From: Virgibacillus ndiopensis
Lineage (GTDB): Bacteria > Bacillota > Bacilli > Bacillales > Amphibacillaceae
Length of the DNA: 64,000 nucleotides
Assembly: GCF_900187325.1 (NCBI RefSeq)
Contig: NZ_FZMZ01000006.1
Span: 558,001-622,000, forward strand
Direction of reading: 5' to 3'
This document shows, piece by piece, positions 7,461 to 14,918 of this stretch (its first letter is position 1; each line of letters begins with the position of its first letter). The notes beneath the pieces are model-generated. The model was not told where the DNA came from. It worked only from the letters and a program-made list of their open reading frames with translations, and did not search any database. Position numbers and translations under genes: made by a program.

Positions 7461-9041
7461 ATGACATCAGCTTTATTAATTACGTTAATTGTAATTATAG
7501 TATTTTTAATTGTTATACCATTGTCTATGTTTCTACGAGTTTATGTACATGACCAAAAGCAAAAGGAGCATTCGATTTTACGAAACTACCCACTCTTAGG
7601 AAAAGCACGCTACATTATTGAGAAAGCTGGCCCAGAGTTTCGCCAATATTTATTTAACAATGATAATGAAGGCAAACCATTTAACCGCAGGCAATTTGAA
7701 TTTGTTTATAAGGCGGCAAAATATAATACACGAATGATCGGATATGGCTCAGAACGTGCATTTGATGAACAGGGTCTATATCTTGTTAACAACATGTTTC
7801 CCAAACAAAGGGAAGAATTGAAAATCGAACAGAATCCCAAAATTAAAACACGACTATATCAAATCGACAATGAGAAACTGCTTAGCCGCAAAGAGCATCA
7901 TGTGGAGGACGTAATTAATCCATTTTATTTGACTGATGATGAAGAAATCGTATTAGGGAAAAACACTGTTAAACAACCGTTTAGAATTAAAGGATTGATA
8001 GGTCAATCAGCAATGAGCTTTGGATCATTAGGTGATCATGCAATAACTACTTTGTCAAAAGGTTTAGGAATGGCAGGTGGTACATGGATGAATACTGGAG
8101 AGGGTAGTGTATCTCCGTATCATTTGAAAGGCGATGTAGATATCATCATGCAGATTAGTCCTGGACTTTTTGGTGTACGAACAAAGGATGGTGAATTTTC
8201 CTGGGAGGAATTTAAAAAACGTGCTGAAACGGACCAAGTTAAGGCGTTTGAATTAAAATTGGCCCAAGGTGCCAAAACACGTGGTGGTCATGTGGATGGT
8301 AGTAAAGTGACAGATGAAATTGCTGAAATACGCAAAGTAAACCCTAGTGTTACGATAAATAGCCCAAATAGATTTAGAGAGTTCGATGATGCGAAAGGGT
8401 TACTGCAATTTGTTGAAAAAATGCGTGATATTGGGGGTAAACCAGTCGGAACAAAGATAGTGGCTGGTGATGAACAACAAATAGAGGAATACGTGAAAGT
8501 CATGAAGGAAACAAATATCGTTCCAGATTTCATTACGATCGACGGAGGAAATGGCGGAACAGGCGCTTCTTATTATGAATTAGCAGAATCTGTAGGTCTT
8601 CCAACGTTTACAGCCTTGCCATTAGTTGACGATTTACTTAAAAAATATGATCTTCGTGGCCGTACACATATTATTGCTTCTGGAAAGTTAATCACACCAG
8701 ATAAAATTGTGATGGCACTGGCTTTAGGTGCAAATATGATTAATATCGCTAGAGGATTTATGCTAAGTGTAGGCTGTATAATGGCACAAGTATGTCATAC
8801 AAATAACTGCCCAGTTGGAGTCGCAACAACTGATCCAAACTTACAAAAGGCATTGAGTATAGAAGAAAAAAAGTATAGGGTCTGTAACTATTTAGTCGCA
8901 TTACGTGAAGGTATATTTGAACTTGCAGCAGTGGCTGGAATTGACAGTCCAACAAAATTTGACAGAGAACACATTATTTATAAGGATAAATTCAATTCGG
9001 TGCAGAAAATAAGCAATTATTCCCGAATAACAAATGGTTGA
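7461..9041 (+). CDS. FMN-binding glutamate synthase-family protein, YerD-like
   Basis: 526 residues, the length of B. subtilis YerD. An N-terminal membrane segment (about 4-25) precedes a GltB central-domain-like TIM barrel: GQSAMSFGSLG, a phosphate-binding TIDGGNGGTGAS, and an iron-sulfur loop with Cys439, Cys445 and Cys450 (3Fe-4S spacing). The glutaminase domain of true glutamate synthase is absent, so ammonia-dependent or other redox chemistry is likely and the reaction is unknown. It starts 15 bases after ctaE with AAAGGAGA, so it is probably co-transcribed with the oxidase. A membrane-anchored FMN/Fe-S protein behind a terminal oxidase suggests, but does not prove, a respiratory link. 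Confidence 0.82.
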   Translation: MTSALLITLIVIIVFLIVIPLSMFLRVYVHDQKQKEHSILRNYPLLGKARYIIEKAGPEFRQYLFNNDNEGKPFNRRQFEFVYKAAKYNTRMIGYGSERAFDEQGLYLVNNMFPKQREELKIEQNPKIKTRLYQIDNEKLLSRKEHHVEDVINPFYLTDDEEIVLGKNTVKQPFRIKGLIGQSAMSFGSLGDHAITTLSKGLGMAGGTWMNTGEGSVSPYHLKGDVDIIMQISPGLFGVRTKDGEFSWEEFKKRAETDQVKAFELKLAQGAKTRGGHVDGSKVTDEIAEIRKVNPSVTINSPNRFREFDDAKGLLQFVEKMRDIGGKPVGTKIVAGDEQQIEEYVKVMKETNIVPDFITIDGGNGGTGASYYELAESVGLPTFTALPLVDDLLKKYDLRGRTHIIASGKLITPDKIVMALALGANMINIARGFMLSVGCIMAQVCHTNNCPVGVATTDPNLQKALSIEEKKYRVCNYLVALREGIFELAAVAGIDSPTKFDREHIIYKDKFNSVQKISNYSRITNG

Positions 9042-9095
9042 TAGGTTCAATGGCGAAACTATTATCAGTAAATTTGATTAATTATCAATTTTATG

Positions 9096-9124
9096 TTGAT
9101 TACCTTGGTAAATAAAGGTACAAT
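9096..9124 (+). promoter_or_regulatory. SigA-type promoter
   Basis: TTGATT (9096-9101), a 17-base spacer, and TACAAT (9119-9124), upstream of the small gene at 9173. Confidence 0.6.
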
Positions 9125-9172
9125 AAAAAGTAGAGAAAAATCGGCTGAGTTAAATTGGGGGGGTTTCATAAC

Positions 9173-9337
9173 GTGGAGAGCTTTTTAGATGTATTAGAGG
9201 ATACGAAAGAGAAGCTTGGAAGAAAGTTGCAGAAGAGTGAAATTGAGTTTTTGCAATGGGTTTATGACCGCCATAAAGAAGAACAAAAGCAAAAGGGTGA
9301 ATACGAACAGAAAGATAAATATATGTCCTGCAGTTGA
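9173..9337 (+). CDS. Small hypothetical helical protein
   Basis: A 54-residue, strongly charged protein beginning (M)ESFLDVLEDTKEKLGRK and ending in a Lys/Glu/Gln-rich tail with a single Cys (YMSCS). I do not recognise a family. The GTG start at 9173 is chosen because a run of seven G residues (9157-9163) sits 9 bases upstream; an earlier in-frame TTG at 9155 falls on the ribosome site itself. A good promoter lies 50 bases upstream. No membrane segment or signal peptide is visible. Function unknown. Confidence 0.6.
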   Translation: MESFLDVLEDTKEKLGRKLQKSEIEFLQWVYDRHKEEQKQKGEYEQKDKYMSCS

Positions 9338-9364
9338 AAAAATGGGGGGTAGGGAGCAATATAG

Positions 9365-9478
9365 ATATTCCCAGCCATTTTAGGAACGGTAATTGCCCTA
9401 TTTGTGTTACGTTTTAGACTATTAAATAAGATTCATCATTTGAAAAAGCAACGATCTTCTAGAAAACAGTCTTTGTGA
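9365..9478 (+). CDS. Possible single-pass micropeptide lacking a standard start codon
   Basis: An open frame of 37 codons encodes FPAILGTVIALFVLRF followed by a basic tail (KKQRSSRKQSL): one membrane helix with positive-inside charges. The frame has an in-frame stop just upstream (9362-9364) and no ATG, GTG or TTG before the helix. A GGGAG ribosome site (9352-9356) lies at normal distance from an ATA codon at 9365. It may be a real small protein using a rare start or one whose start mutated from ATG to ATA. It could also be chance. It directly follows the small gene at 9173. Confidence 0.25.
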   Translation: MFPAILGTVIALFVLRFRLLNKIHHLKKQRSSRKQSL

Positions 9479-9506
9479 AAGAGCAAAGAGCGCTTTTTAA
9501 TATGCA

Positions 9507-9537
9507 AAGTCTTGGGGAAATGTCTTCAAGGCTTTTT
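9507..9537 (+). terminator. Probable terminator before ywdI
   Basis: AAGTCTTG pairs with CAAGGCTT (one G-T pair) across a 12-base loop and is followed by a T-run. A weaker hairpin (GAGC...GCGCTTTTT) lies just upstream at about 9478-9498. Confidence 0.5.
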
Positions 9538-9628
9538 AAATTTGTCATAAAACTATCTTTTACCCTATATGAATAGGACATGTTATACTAAATGAGACCT
9601 TAGCTTTAAAAGTAAAGGAGCGATAATT

Positions 9629-9922
9629 GTGGCAGTAACGAATCAAACAGTTCTTCAAAAGATGAAGAAAGAGGTAGATGAGGCAAGTAGAAAACAAATG
9701 AATCAAAAAGATATGGTTAAGCATATAGCTAATGTTAAACTTCTTTGTGAGTTGTTGTTAGAGGAAGAATCCTCACCTGTTGTTGGCAATAATGAAATTA
9801 CAGAAGATGAAATTAATGCAATGATTGGAGCAGAGAATGCTTCATCGATGATTAAAAAACAATCCAGTACATCAACCATTATTCATGACGATGCAAATGG
9901 AAAATCAATTTTTGACTTTTAA
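9629..9922 (+). CDS. YwdI-like protein (DUF5327)
   Basis: A 97-residue soluble, acidic protein resembling B. subtilis YwdI. An N-terminal helical part (QTVLQKMKKEVDEASRKQ, then HIANVKLLCELLLEE) is followed by a low-complexity linker and a conserved-looking C-terminal GKSIFDF. The start is GTG at 9629 with AAAGGAG 9 bases upstream; TATACT at 9584-9589 is a probable -10. The ywdK homologue follows 19 bases later with its own AAAGGTGA site, so the pair is likely one operon, as in B. subtilis. No function is known for the family. Confidence 0.75.
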   Translation: MAVTNQTVLQKMKKEVDEASRKQMNQKDMVKHIANVKLLCELLLEEESSPVVGNNEITEDEINAMIGAENASSMIKKQSSTSTIIHDDANGKSIFDF

Positions 9923-9941
9923 ACAAGAAAGGTGAACGGAA

Positions 9942-10310
9942 ATGAAGTTGTTTTTAATTTTAGGCACAATAAATGGATTTTTAGCAGTAGCATTAGGAGC
10001 CTTCGGAGCACACGGTTTGGAAGGGAAACTCTCGGAAAAAATGCTAAATACGTGGGATAAAGCTGTAAATTATCAAATGTTCCACACAATGGCGTTACTT
10101 GTGACTGGACTGATCCTTGCCAAAATTCAATCCGGTAGCATGATGTGGGCAGGCTGGATGTTCTTTATTGGGATCCTATTGTTTTCAGGCAGCCTGTACG
10201 TTTATTCAACCACTGGAATAAAAACATTTGCTATGATTACGCCACTCGGCGGGGTTGCATTTTTAGTAGGCTGGATTTTACTTGGCTATGCTGTTGTTAA
10301 ATACTTATAA
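9942..10310 (+). CDS. DUF423 small membrane protein, YwdK-like
   Basis: A 122-residue protein with four membrane helices. The N-terminal LGTINGFLAVALGAFGAHGLE and central WDKAVNYQMFHTMALL are hallmark DUF423 sequences, and the C-terminal helix contains TPLGGVAFLVGW. The biochemical role is unknown, although the family is widespread. It lies directly downstream of the ywdI homologue. Its stop overlaps by 6 bases the stop of a convergent membrane-protein gene, leaving no room for a conventional terminator between the two. Confidence 0.85.
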   Translation: MKLFLILGTINGFLAVALGAFGAHGLEGKLSEKMLNTWDKAVNYQMFHTMALLVTGLILAKIQSGSMMWAGWMFFIGILLFSGSLYVYSTTGIKTFAMITPLGGVAFLVGWILLGYAVVKYL

Positions 10311-10556
10311 TTGAAAAATCATATAGGTAGTGAAAATAAATAGAAGAATTGCCTGTAAAAAGTGTTTTCCAGCCTGATTGGTCTGGTTCATGTTCCATTC
10401 AACGATTGCCCCACTAATCAAACTGAATGCAATCATGTATAAAGCAAGGATTATAATTAAGAGGAATCCCTTGATAAGGGCAAAAAGACCAATAATAACA
10501 GCTACTAAAATGGCGAGTAATTCCAAACGAATAAATTTCTCATATGGATGTCTCAT
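10305..10556 (-). CDS. Small integral membrane protein of unknown function
   Basis: 83 residues with three hydrophobic segments (about 14-31, 35-55 and 68-83) after a basic N-terminus MRHPYEKFIRLE. I recognise no family. The frame could begin at 10580, but the ATG at 10556 is preceded at good spacing by AAAGGGTGA on the minus strand and is preferred. The gene overlaps the end of ywdK by 6 bases in convergent orientation. It lies downstream of gerQ-cwlJ on the same strand, separated from gerQ by a 65-base folding element. Confidence 0.6.
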   Translation of the reverse strand: MRHPYEKFIRLELLAILVAVIIGLFALIKGFLLIIILALYMIAFSLISGAIVEWNMNQTNQAGKHFLQAILLFIFTTYMIFQL

Positions 10557-10609
10557 CAAAATCACCCTTTCTAGTAGCAAACCAAATTAATGGATGATAA
10601 CAAAATAAT

Positions 10610-10674
10610 AGGATGCCCCAAAGGACTTGGATCCCACCTAAACAGAAGCGGATCATCTCCAAATGGGCCATCCT
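10610..10674 (-). terminator. Long imperfect hairpin downstream of gerQ
   Basis: AGGATGCCCCA (10610-10620) pairs with TGGGCCATCCT (10664-10674) and the intervening bases also fold (CTTGGATCC against GGATC...CCAA). On the minus strand it is followed by a T-rich stretch, so it likely ends the cwlJ-gerQ transcript. Confidence 0.5.
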
Positions 10675-10705
10675 TATTTACTGTATTTATGGAGGATTCC
10701 ATTTA

Positions 10706-11200
10706 CTACCTTGGTGGGTAATTTGCCATATCTTGATTCGCCCCACCATATGGATAGGCATAGTTTAATTCTTCATCAAATGTAACGTAGTCAAGATAAA
10801 TCATTAATAATAAATAACGTTTTCCTGTTTGCGGGTCACTTAAAATTAAATGGTCACGTCCTGCCGCTTCAATAATTCCTTTAAAAACCTTTGCGTTCCA
10901 TTGTGTATTGTTTTCAAATGTCATATAAACAGTAGCTTTTTTTCCTTTATTTAACCGCAAAATATTTTCGATGTATGATTCTTCCTCAGGTAACATTCCT
11001 TGGGGACCAGCAACACCACCTTGCTGTACGCCTTGTTGCTGCTGAAATCCACCTTGTGGTTGCTGCATTTGCATTTGTGGATCTTGTCTGTAGTCATATG
11101 CTGGATAGTATGCAGGTGACACTGGTGGATAGTAATAATATGGATAGGCTTGGTAAGGATTTTCGAACGATTGATTTGTACTTTCATTTTTCTCACTCAT
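10706..11200 (-). CDS. gerQ: Spore coat protein GerQ
   Basis: 164 residues. A Tyr/Pro/Gln-rich N-terminal half (YYYYPP, QMQMQQPQGGFQQQQ) is followed by a compact GerQ domain (EESYIENILRLNKGKKATVY...YLLLMIYLDYVTFDEELNYAYPYGG). In B. subtilis GerQ is a spore coat/cortex-interface protein, cross-linked by transglutaminase Tgl and needed to localise the hydrolase CwlJ. The Gln/Lys-rich tail suits cross-linking. cwlJ lies directly upstream on the same strand with a 24-base gap, preserving the cwlJ-gerQ arrangement. Mother-cell expression is expected from the family, but I could not place a convincing sigma-E promoter. Confidence 0.92.
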   Translation of the reverse strand: MSEKNESTNQSFENPYQAYPYYYYPPVSPAYYPAYDYRQDPQMQMQQPQGGFQQQQGVQQGGVAGPQGMLPEEESYIENILRLNKGKKATVYMTFENNTQWNAKVFKGIIEAAGRDHLILSDPQTGKRYLLLMIYLDYVTFDEELNYAYPYGGANQDMANYPPR

Positions 11201-11224
11201 ACAAAAACCTCCTCTAATATGGTG

Positions 11225-11647
11225 TTAATAAGCTTTAGGGCAATCAGTAGCTGTTGGGGCAAAGAAACAATGCGACTTGAATCTACCAACATTAGCTTGA
11301 TTGAACCATTGTGCCGGACAAGCCCCTTCTGGTCTGAAGAACCACAACGAATTTGTAGCGGGATGATATCGTTTCCCATTTATTACTTTTCTGGCTAAGT
11401 TTTTATCTTTCTCTCTAGCACGTTGATAAAAATAACCCTTTTGTGTAGATTCAAAGCCACCCGGACTTTGAAACACCATCCTTTGGATTGTATTTATATC
11501 AGTAAAATCCAAACATTCAACCCTTACCCTGTTTACACCGGTATTCCCAACCATCAGCATGCCGAGTTTGCCATCCCCTTCAGCTTCTGCACGCATTAAC
11601 CGCGCTAATAAGTTTAGCCCTTTGGTTGTTGATTTAATTACCGCCAC
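11225..11647 (-). CDS. cwlJ: Spore cortex-lytic enzyme CwlJ
   Basis: A 140-residue cell wall hydrolase of the Hydrolase_2 (SleB/CwlJ catalytic) family. The motif RLMRAEAEGDGKLGMLMVGN contains the catalytic glutamate, and NSLWFFRPEGACPAQWFN and SHCFFAPT are conserved C-terminal blocks. As in other CwlJ proteins there is no signal peptide and no peptidoglycan-binding domain. CwlJ is deposited in the coat by the mother cell and degrades cortex during germination in response to calcium-dipicolinate. The start is GTG at 11647 with GAGGTG five bases upstream. It shares a transcript with gerQ, whose product it needs for localisation. Confidence 0.93.
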   Translation of the reverse strand: MAVIKSTTKGLNLLARLMRAEAEGDGKLGMLMVGNTGVNRVRVECLDFTDINTIQRMVFQSPGGFESTQKGYFYQRAREKDKNLARKVINGKRYHPATNSLWFFRPEGACPAQWFNQANVGRFKSHCFFAPTATDCPKAY

Positions 11648-11748
11648 AAAAACACCTCATTTCTGCACATCATGATGCAAGGCTTATGAATGATATATAT
11701 GAAGCTTGGAAATAGATTATGATGAAAATATGAATAAGAACATAGAAA

Positions 11749-11778
11749 AAGCTACCTCATCAAATGATAAGGTAGCTT
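11749..11778 (-). terminator. hemQ terminator
   Basis: AAGCTACCT and AGGTAGCTT form a perfect 9-bp stem with an inner ATCA/TGAT pair. Read on the minus strand a five-T run follows. Confidence 0.8.
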
Positions 11779-11792
11779 AATAATGTGTACGT

Positions 11793-12542
11793 TTAAACGT
11801 GAAGAAAAGCAGCAACATTTTCTTTAGGAAGATGATTTCCGACAAAGAATTCACCAAATTCGCCATACTTTGCACTCACTTCATCAAAACGCATTTCGTA
11901 AACGATACGTTTTAATTGGAGTACGTCATGAGCGAACAGTGTCACGCCCCATTCCCAGTCATCAAAACCAAACGATCCGGTGATAATTTGTTTCACACGT
12001 CCTGCATATTTTCGACCAGTTTTACTATGTTCATAAAGCATTTTGCCGCGCTCGCCGAATTCAAGTGTGTACCAGTTTTCGTCACCTTGACGACGCTTAT
12101 CCATTGGATAGAAACACATATGTTCCCATTTTGGTAAAATTGGTTTTAATCGCGCTTGGGTTTCTGGAAGTGTCTCTGGATCAACACCTTCTTTTTGTGG
12201 TGCGTACTTAGAAAGCTCGACCACGGATACGTATGAATGAGCAGGTTTTAAGTACTCAGCAAACTTTGATTTATTAAATTCTGTTTCTAATTCATTTAAT
12301 TCAACCATTGTTGGGCGTAAAAACATCATCATAATGTCAGCTTTTTGTCCAACAACTGTGTATATAACATGACTACCATTTTTTGCTTCTTCAACTGCTT
12401 CCCATTTCGACAATAATTGTTCGAATTCATGAACAGCTGCTTGGCGTTCTTCATTTGAAGCCATTTTCCAAGAAGTCCAATCAATGCTTCTTAAATCATG
12501 TAGGCAATACCAGCCATCCATTGTTTCAACTGCTTCTGCCAT
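11793..12542 (-). CDS. hemQ: Coproheme decarboxylase HemQ
   Basis: A 249-residue chlorite-dismutase-fold enzyme that performs the last step of the coproporphyrin-dependent heme pathway: peroxide-driven oxidative decarboxylation of coproheme to heme b. The catalytic Tyr is at 145 ([11 protein letters not shown]) and the proximal His at 172 ([14 protein letters not shown]), matching the numbering known for Geobacillus/Bacillus enzymes. The ORF can be extended to 12563, but the ATG at 12542 follows AAAGGAGA and begins with the family-typical [16 protein letters not shown]. It lies next to pta, as in B. subtilis (ywfI-pta). Single gene with its own terminator. Confidence 0.95.
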   Translation of the reverse strand: MAEAVETMDGWYCLHDLRSIDWTSWKMASNEERQAAVHEFEQLLSKWEAVEEAKNGSHVIYTVVGQKADIMMMFLRPTMVELNELETEFNKSKFAEYLKPAHSYVSVVELSKYAPQKEGVDPETLPETQARLKPILPKWEHMCFYPMDKRRQGDENWYTLEFGERGKMLYEHSKTGRKYAGRVKQIITGSFGFDDWEWGVTLFAHDVLQLKRIVYEMRFDEVSAKYGEFGEFFVGNHLPKENVAAFLHV

Positions 12543-12757
12543 TTCTTTTCTCTCCTTTATCATTTGCTTGATATGTTTTTACTATATCACAATTGGGGAA
12601 AGATAATCATGGATAGAGGTTTCAACTTGGAATCGTTTCGAAGTACATTGTCAACATTTTGTCATATTTCAGTGCAAAGTAGAAAGCAATTTCTTTAATT
12701 TCAGCATTGATTCAACTATCATTTAATTAGATACACATGTAAATGGAGGGTGTGCCA

Positions 12758-13732
12758 ATGAGTAATTTGTTCGAAACACTTGAAAATAAATTAGAACAAT
12801 CAAATAAACATATTGTTTTTCCAGAAAGTCTGGATGAACGAATTGTAACAGCTGCTAGTAAATTAGGTGCATCAGGAATTTTAATGCCTGTATTAATTGG
12901 AGAAAAGTCTGCTATTAAGCGTTGTGCAGAAGAAGTTGGTGTTGACGTTTCTTCGTGTAAAATAATCAACCCAACTGACTTTCCGGAATTCGATTTGATG
13001 GTAGAAACATTTGTAGAACGCAGAAAAGGAAAAGTAACTAATGAGGATGCTAGAAAGATTTTACTCGATGAAAACTACTTTGGAACAATGCTTGTATATA
13101 TGAATCAAGCAGACGGGTTAGTAAGCGGTGCGGCACATTCGACTGCAGATACTGTTCGTCCAGCATTACAAATTATTAAAACGAAAGAAGGTGTCAAAAA
13201 GACATCTGGCGTATTTATCATGGTTCGTGGGGATGAAAAATATGTTTTTGCCGATTGTGCCATAAATATTGCCCCGGACAGTCAGGATTTAGCAGAAATT
13301 GCTGTGGAAAGTGCGGAAACGGCTAAATTATTTGATGTTGATCCTCGTATTGCTATGTTGAGCTTTTCTACAATGGGCTCGGCAAAATCAGCAGAAACAG
13401 AAAAAGTTGTCGATGCAATAACGATAGCTAAAGAAAAGAATACTGAATTAGTTATTGACGGAGAGTTTCAATTTGATGCAGCCTTTGTCCCAGCTGTTGC
13501 GGAGAAAAAGGCGCCAAATTCAATTTTGACGGGGGATGCAAATGTGTTTATTTTCCCTAGTTTGGAAGCTGGCAATATCGGTTATAAGATCGCCCAGCGC
13601 CTCGGAGGATTTGAAGCAGTTGGTCCCATTTTACAAGGGTTAAACCAACCAGTTAATGATTTATCCCGCGGGTGTAGTGCAGAGGATGTTTATAAACTAG
13701 CGTTGATTACAGCAGCGCAAGCGGATAAATAG
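12758..13732 (+). CDS. pta: Phosphate acetyltransferase
   Basis: 324 residues, close to B. subtilis Pta (323). It interconverts acetyl-CoA and acetyl phosphate in overflow metabolism. Conserved blocks are HIVFPESLDERIV near the N-terminus, DGLVSGAAHSTADTVRPALQ in the middle, and VFIFPSLEAGNIGYKIAQRLG near the end, consistent with short single-domain Pta without the DRTGG regulatory domain. The ATG at 12758 has GGAGGGTG at suitable distance; the upstream in-frame ATG at 12743 overlaps that site. It is monocistronic, with a very strong terminator. I did not find a convincing CcpA site upstream. Confidence 0.95.
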   Translation: MSNLFETLENKLEQSNKHIVFPESLDERIVTAASKLGASGILMPVLIGEKSAIKRCAEEVGVDVSSCKIINPTDFPEFDLMVETFVERRKGKVTNEDARKILLDENYFGTMLVYMNQADGLVSGAAHSTADTVRPALQIIKTKEGVKKTSGVFIMVRGDEKYVFADCAINIAPDSQDLAEIAVESAETAKLFDVDPRIAMLSFSTMGSAKSAETEKVVDAITIAKEKNTELVIDGEFQFDAAFVPAVAEKKAPNSILTGDANVFIFPSLEAGNIGYKIAQRLGGFEAVGPILQGLNQPVNDLSRGCSAEDVYKLALITAAQADK

Positions 13733-13738
13733 AGCAAT

Positions 13739-13782
13739 AAAAAAGCTTACAATGGCAAATGCTCGCCATTGTAAGCTTTTTT
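13739..13782 (+). terminator. Strong pta terminator
   Basis: AAAAAAGCTTACAATGGC and its exact complement form an 18-bp stem around an 8-base loop, ending in a T-run. It would also work for minus-strand transcripts. Confidence 0.95.
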
Positions 13783-13800
13783 ACGTTTCGTCAACAAATC

Positions 13801-13928
13801 GGACATATGAGCGAAACTGTCGATATCTAAGTGGAGCGGTTGATAATGTTAGAGATTGGTTGATATATGAATAGAGCTGTCGATAGTTGGGGAAAACAAT
13901 CGATAAACTAATAACCGTAGTTGATATC
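13801..13928. repeat. Degenerate array with 20-bp period (GTYGATA motif)
   Basis: YGATA occurs at 13821, 13841, 13861, 13881, 13901 and 13922, with a weaker copy at about 13801, giving an almost exact 20-bp period. Bases between the motifs are poorly conserved. There is no ORF of note. It lies between the pta terminator and the end of lipL. Confidence 0.6.
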
Positions 13929-13976
13929 CACTACTTACTTCAATCCCATATCAAATTCCATTCGGCTTAGTCCATG

Positions 13977-14819
13977 TCAGCCGATCTTTTCATTTCGCTT
14001 TTTCATCTGTTCCAATCGTTTTTCAAATGCACCTAACTCACTGTCCGAAAAATCGATCACTACTACTTCATTACTAAGTTCTTCCAAAGATAAACGAACG
14101 CGGGATTTCATGTCTTCCATCGAAATGTTTTCGTCTAACAATTCCGATAAGGAAGCCATTGTTTCAGGAACAACCATTGGATAGGAAAATTTTGTTTTTT
14201 CTCCACGGTGACTAACCTCATAGAATTGACGGATCATTTCTGCTCGTTCCCGGCCATTACCTTCCACATCCAAATAAATTTGAATCGCCGCACCATCTTT
14301 AACACGTCGCTGGGAAATCCCGGCAAACTTGCGACCACCAATGCTTAAATCATAGTCACCAGGGCAGTACGATCCGACAATTTCATACGCCTCGATTTTA
14401 TCGGTTAAATCTCGTAGCATGTATTGGACAAAGCTGACCATCGCTTCGTAGCATGTATGAATCGATAAATGCTTGACACCAGGTAAAACGAGTGAAATAT
14501 TTAAAACGCCATTGTCTAACGCGACGGCAAGCCCACCAGAATTACGAACAACCGCACGATATCCGCGTTTTTGAAGATACTGAATACCGTCATTGATATA
14601 CGGTAACCGGGCATCTGGAATACCAAGTACAATCGTATCTGGATGGACCCATAGCCGAATAGAGGGCGGAGAGCCACCGTCACTAACAGATAACGCTAAA
14701 GCGTCATCAATAGCGAATGATGATAATGCAGTTAACGGTTCGTTGTAAAAAAATTTTATATTTGATTGATCAATATAACGAAATGTCGCATGATGAATAA
14801 TTTTTTTCCAATTTTGCAT
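13977..14819 (-). CDS. lipL: Octanoyl-[GcvH]:protein N-octanoyltransferase
   Basis: A 280-residue biotin/lipoate ligase-fold amidotransferase. In B. subtilis LipL moves octanoyl from GcvH to E2 subunits during lipoate assembly. Visible features are RNSGGLAVALDNGVLNIS (the RRxxGGxxV-like loop), catalytic Cys152 in EIVGSYCPGDYDLSIGGRKF (Cys150 in B. subtilis) and the GGRKFAGISQRR lysine segment. No ATP-dependent ligase features are seen. The ribosome site AGGGAGA is 5 bases before the ATG. It is divergent from ywfO and convergent with pta, matching the B. subtilis ywfL neighbourhood. Confidence 0.9.
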   Translation of the reverse strand: MQNWKKIIHHATFRYIDQSNIKFFYNEPLTALSSFAIDDALALSVSDGGSPPSIRLWVHPDTIVLGIPDARLPYINDGIQYLQKRGYRAVVRNSGGLAVALDNGVLNISLVLPGVKHLSIHTCYEAMVSFVQYMLRDLTDKIEAYEIVGSYCPGDYDLSIGGRKFAGISQRRVKDGAAIQIYLDVEGNGRERAEMIRQFYEVSHRGEKTKFSYPMVVPETMASLSELLDENISMEDMKSRVRLSLEELSNEVVVIDFSDSELGAFEKRLEQMKKRNEKIG

Positions 14820-14918
14820 AATGATCTCCCTAAGAAAAAGTGAATTAAACTCTTTTTAACTTTGACTAACTATTATATAATAAAACAAAATTGTCGAAAA
14901 GGAACGGGTTGGAAATTA

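Noticed and set aside
9173-9478. The two small frames as one frameshifted gene
   Set aside because: The first ends in a hydrophilic tail with its own stop, and the second has its own ribosome site and membrane helix, so they look like separate units.
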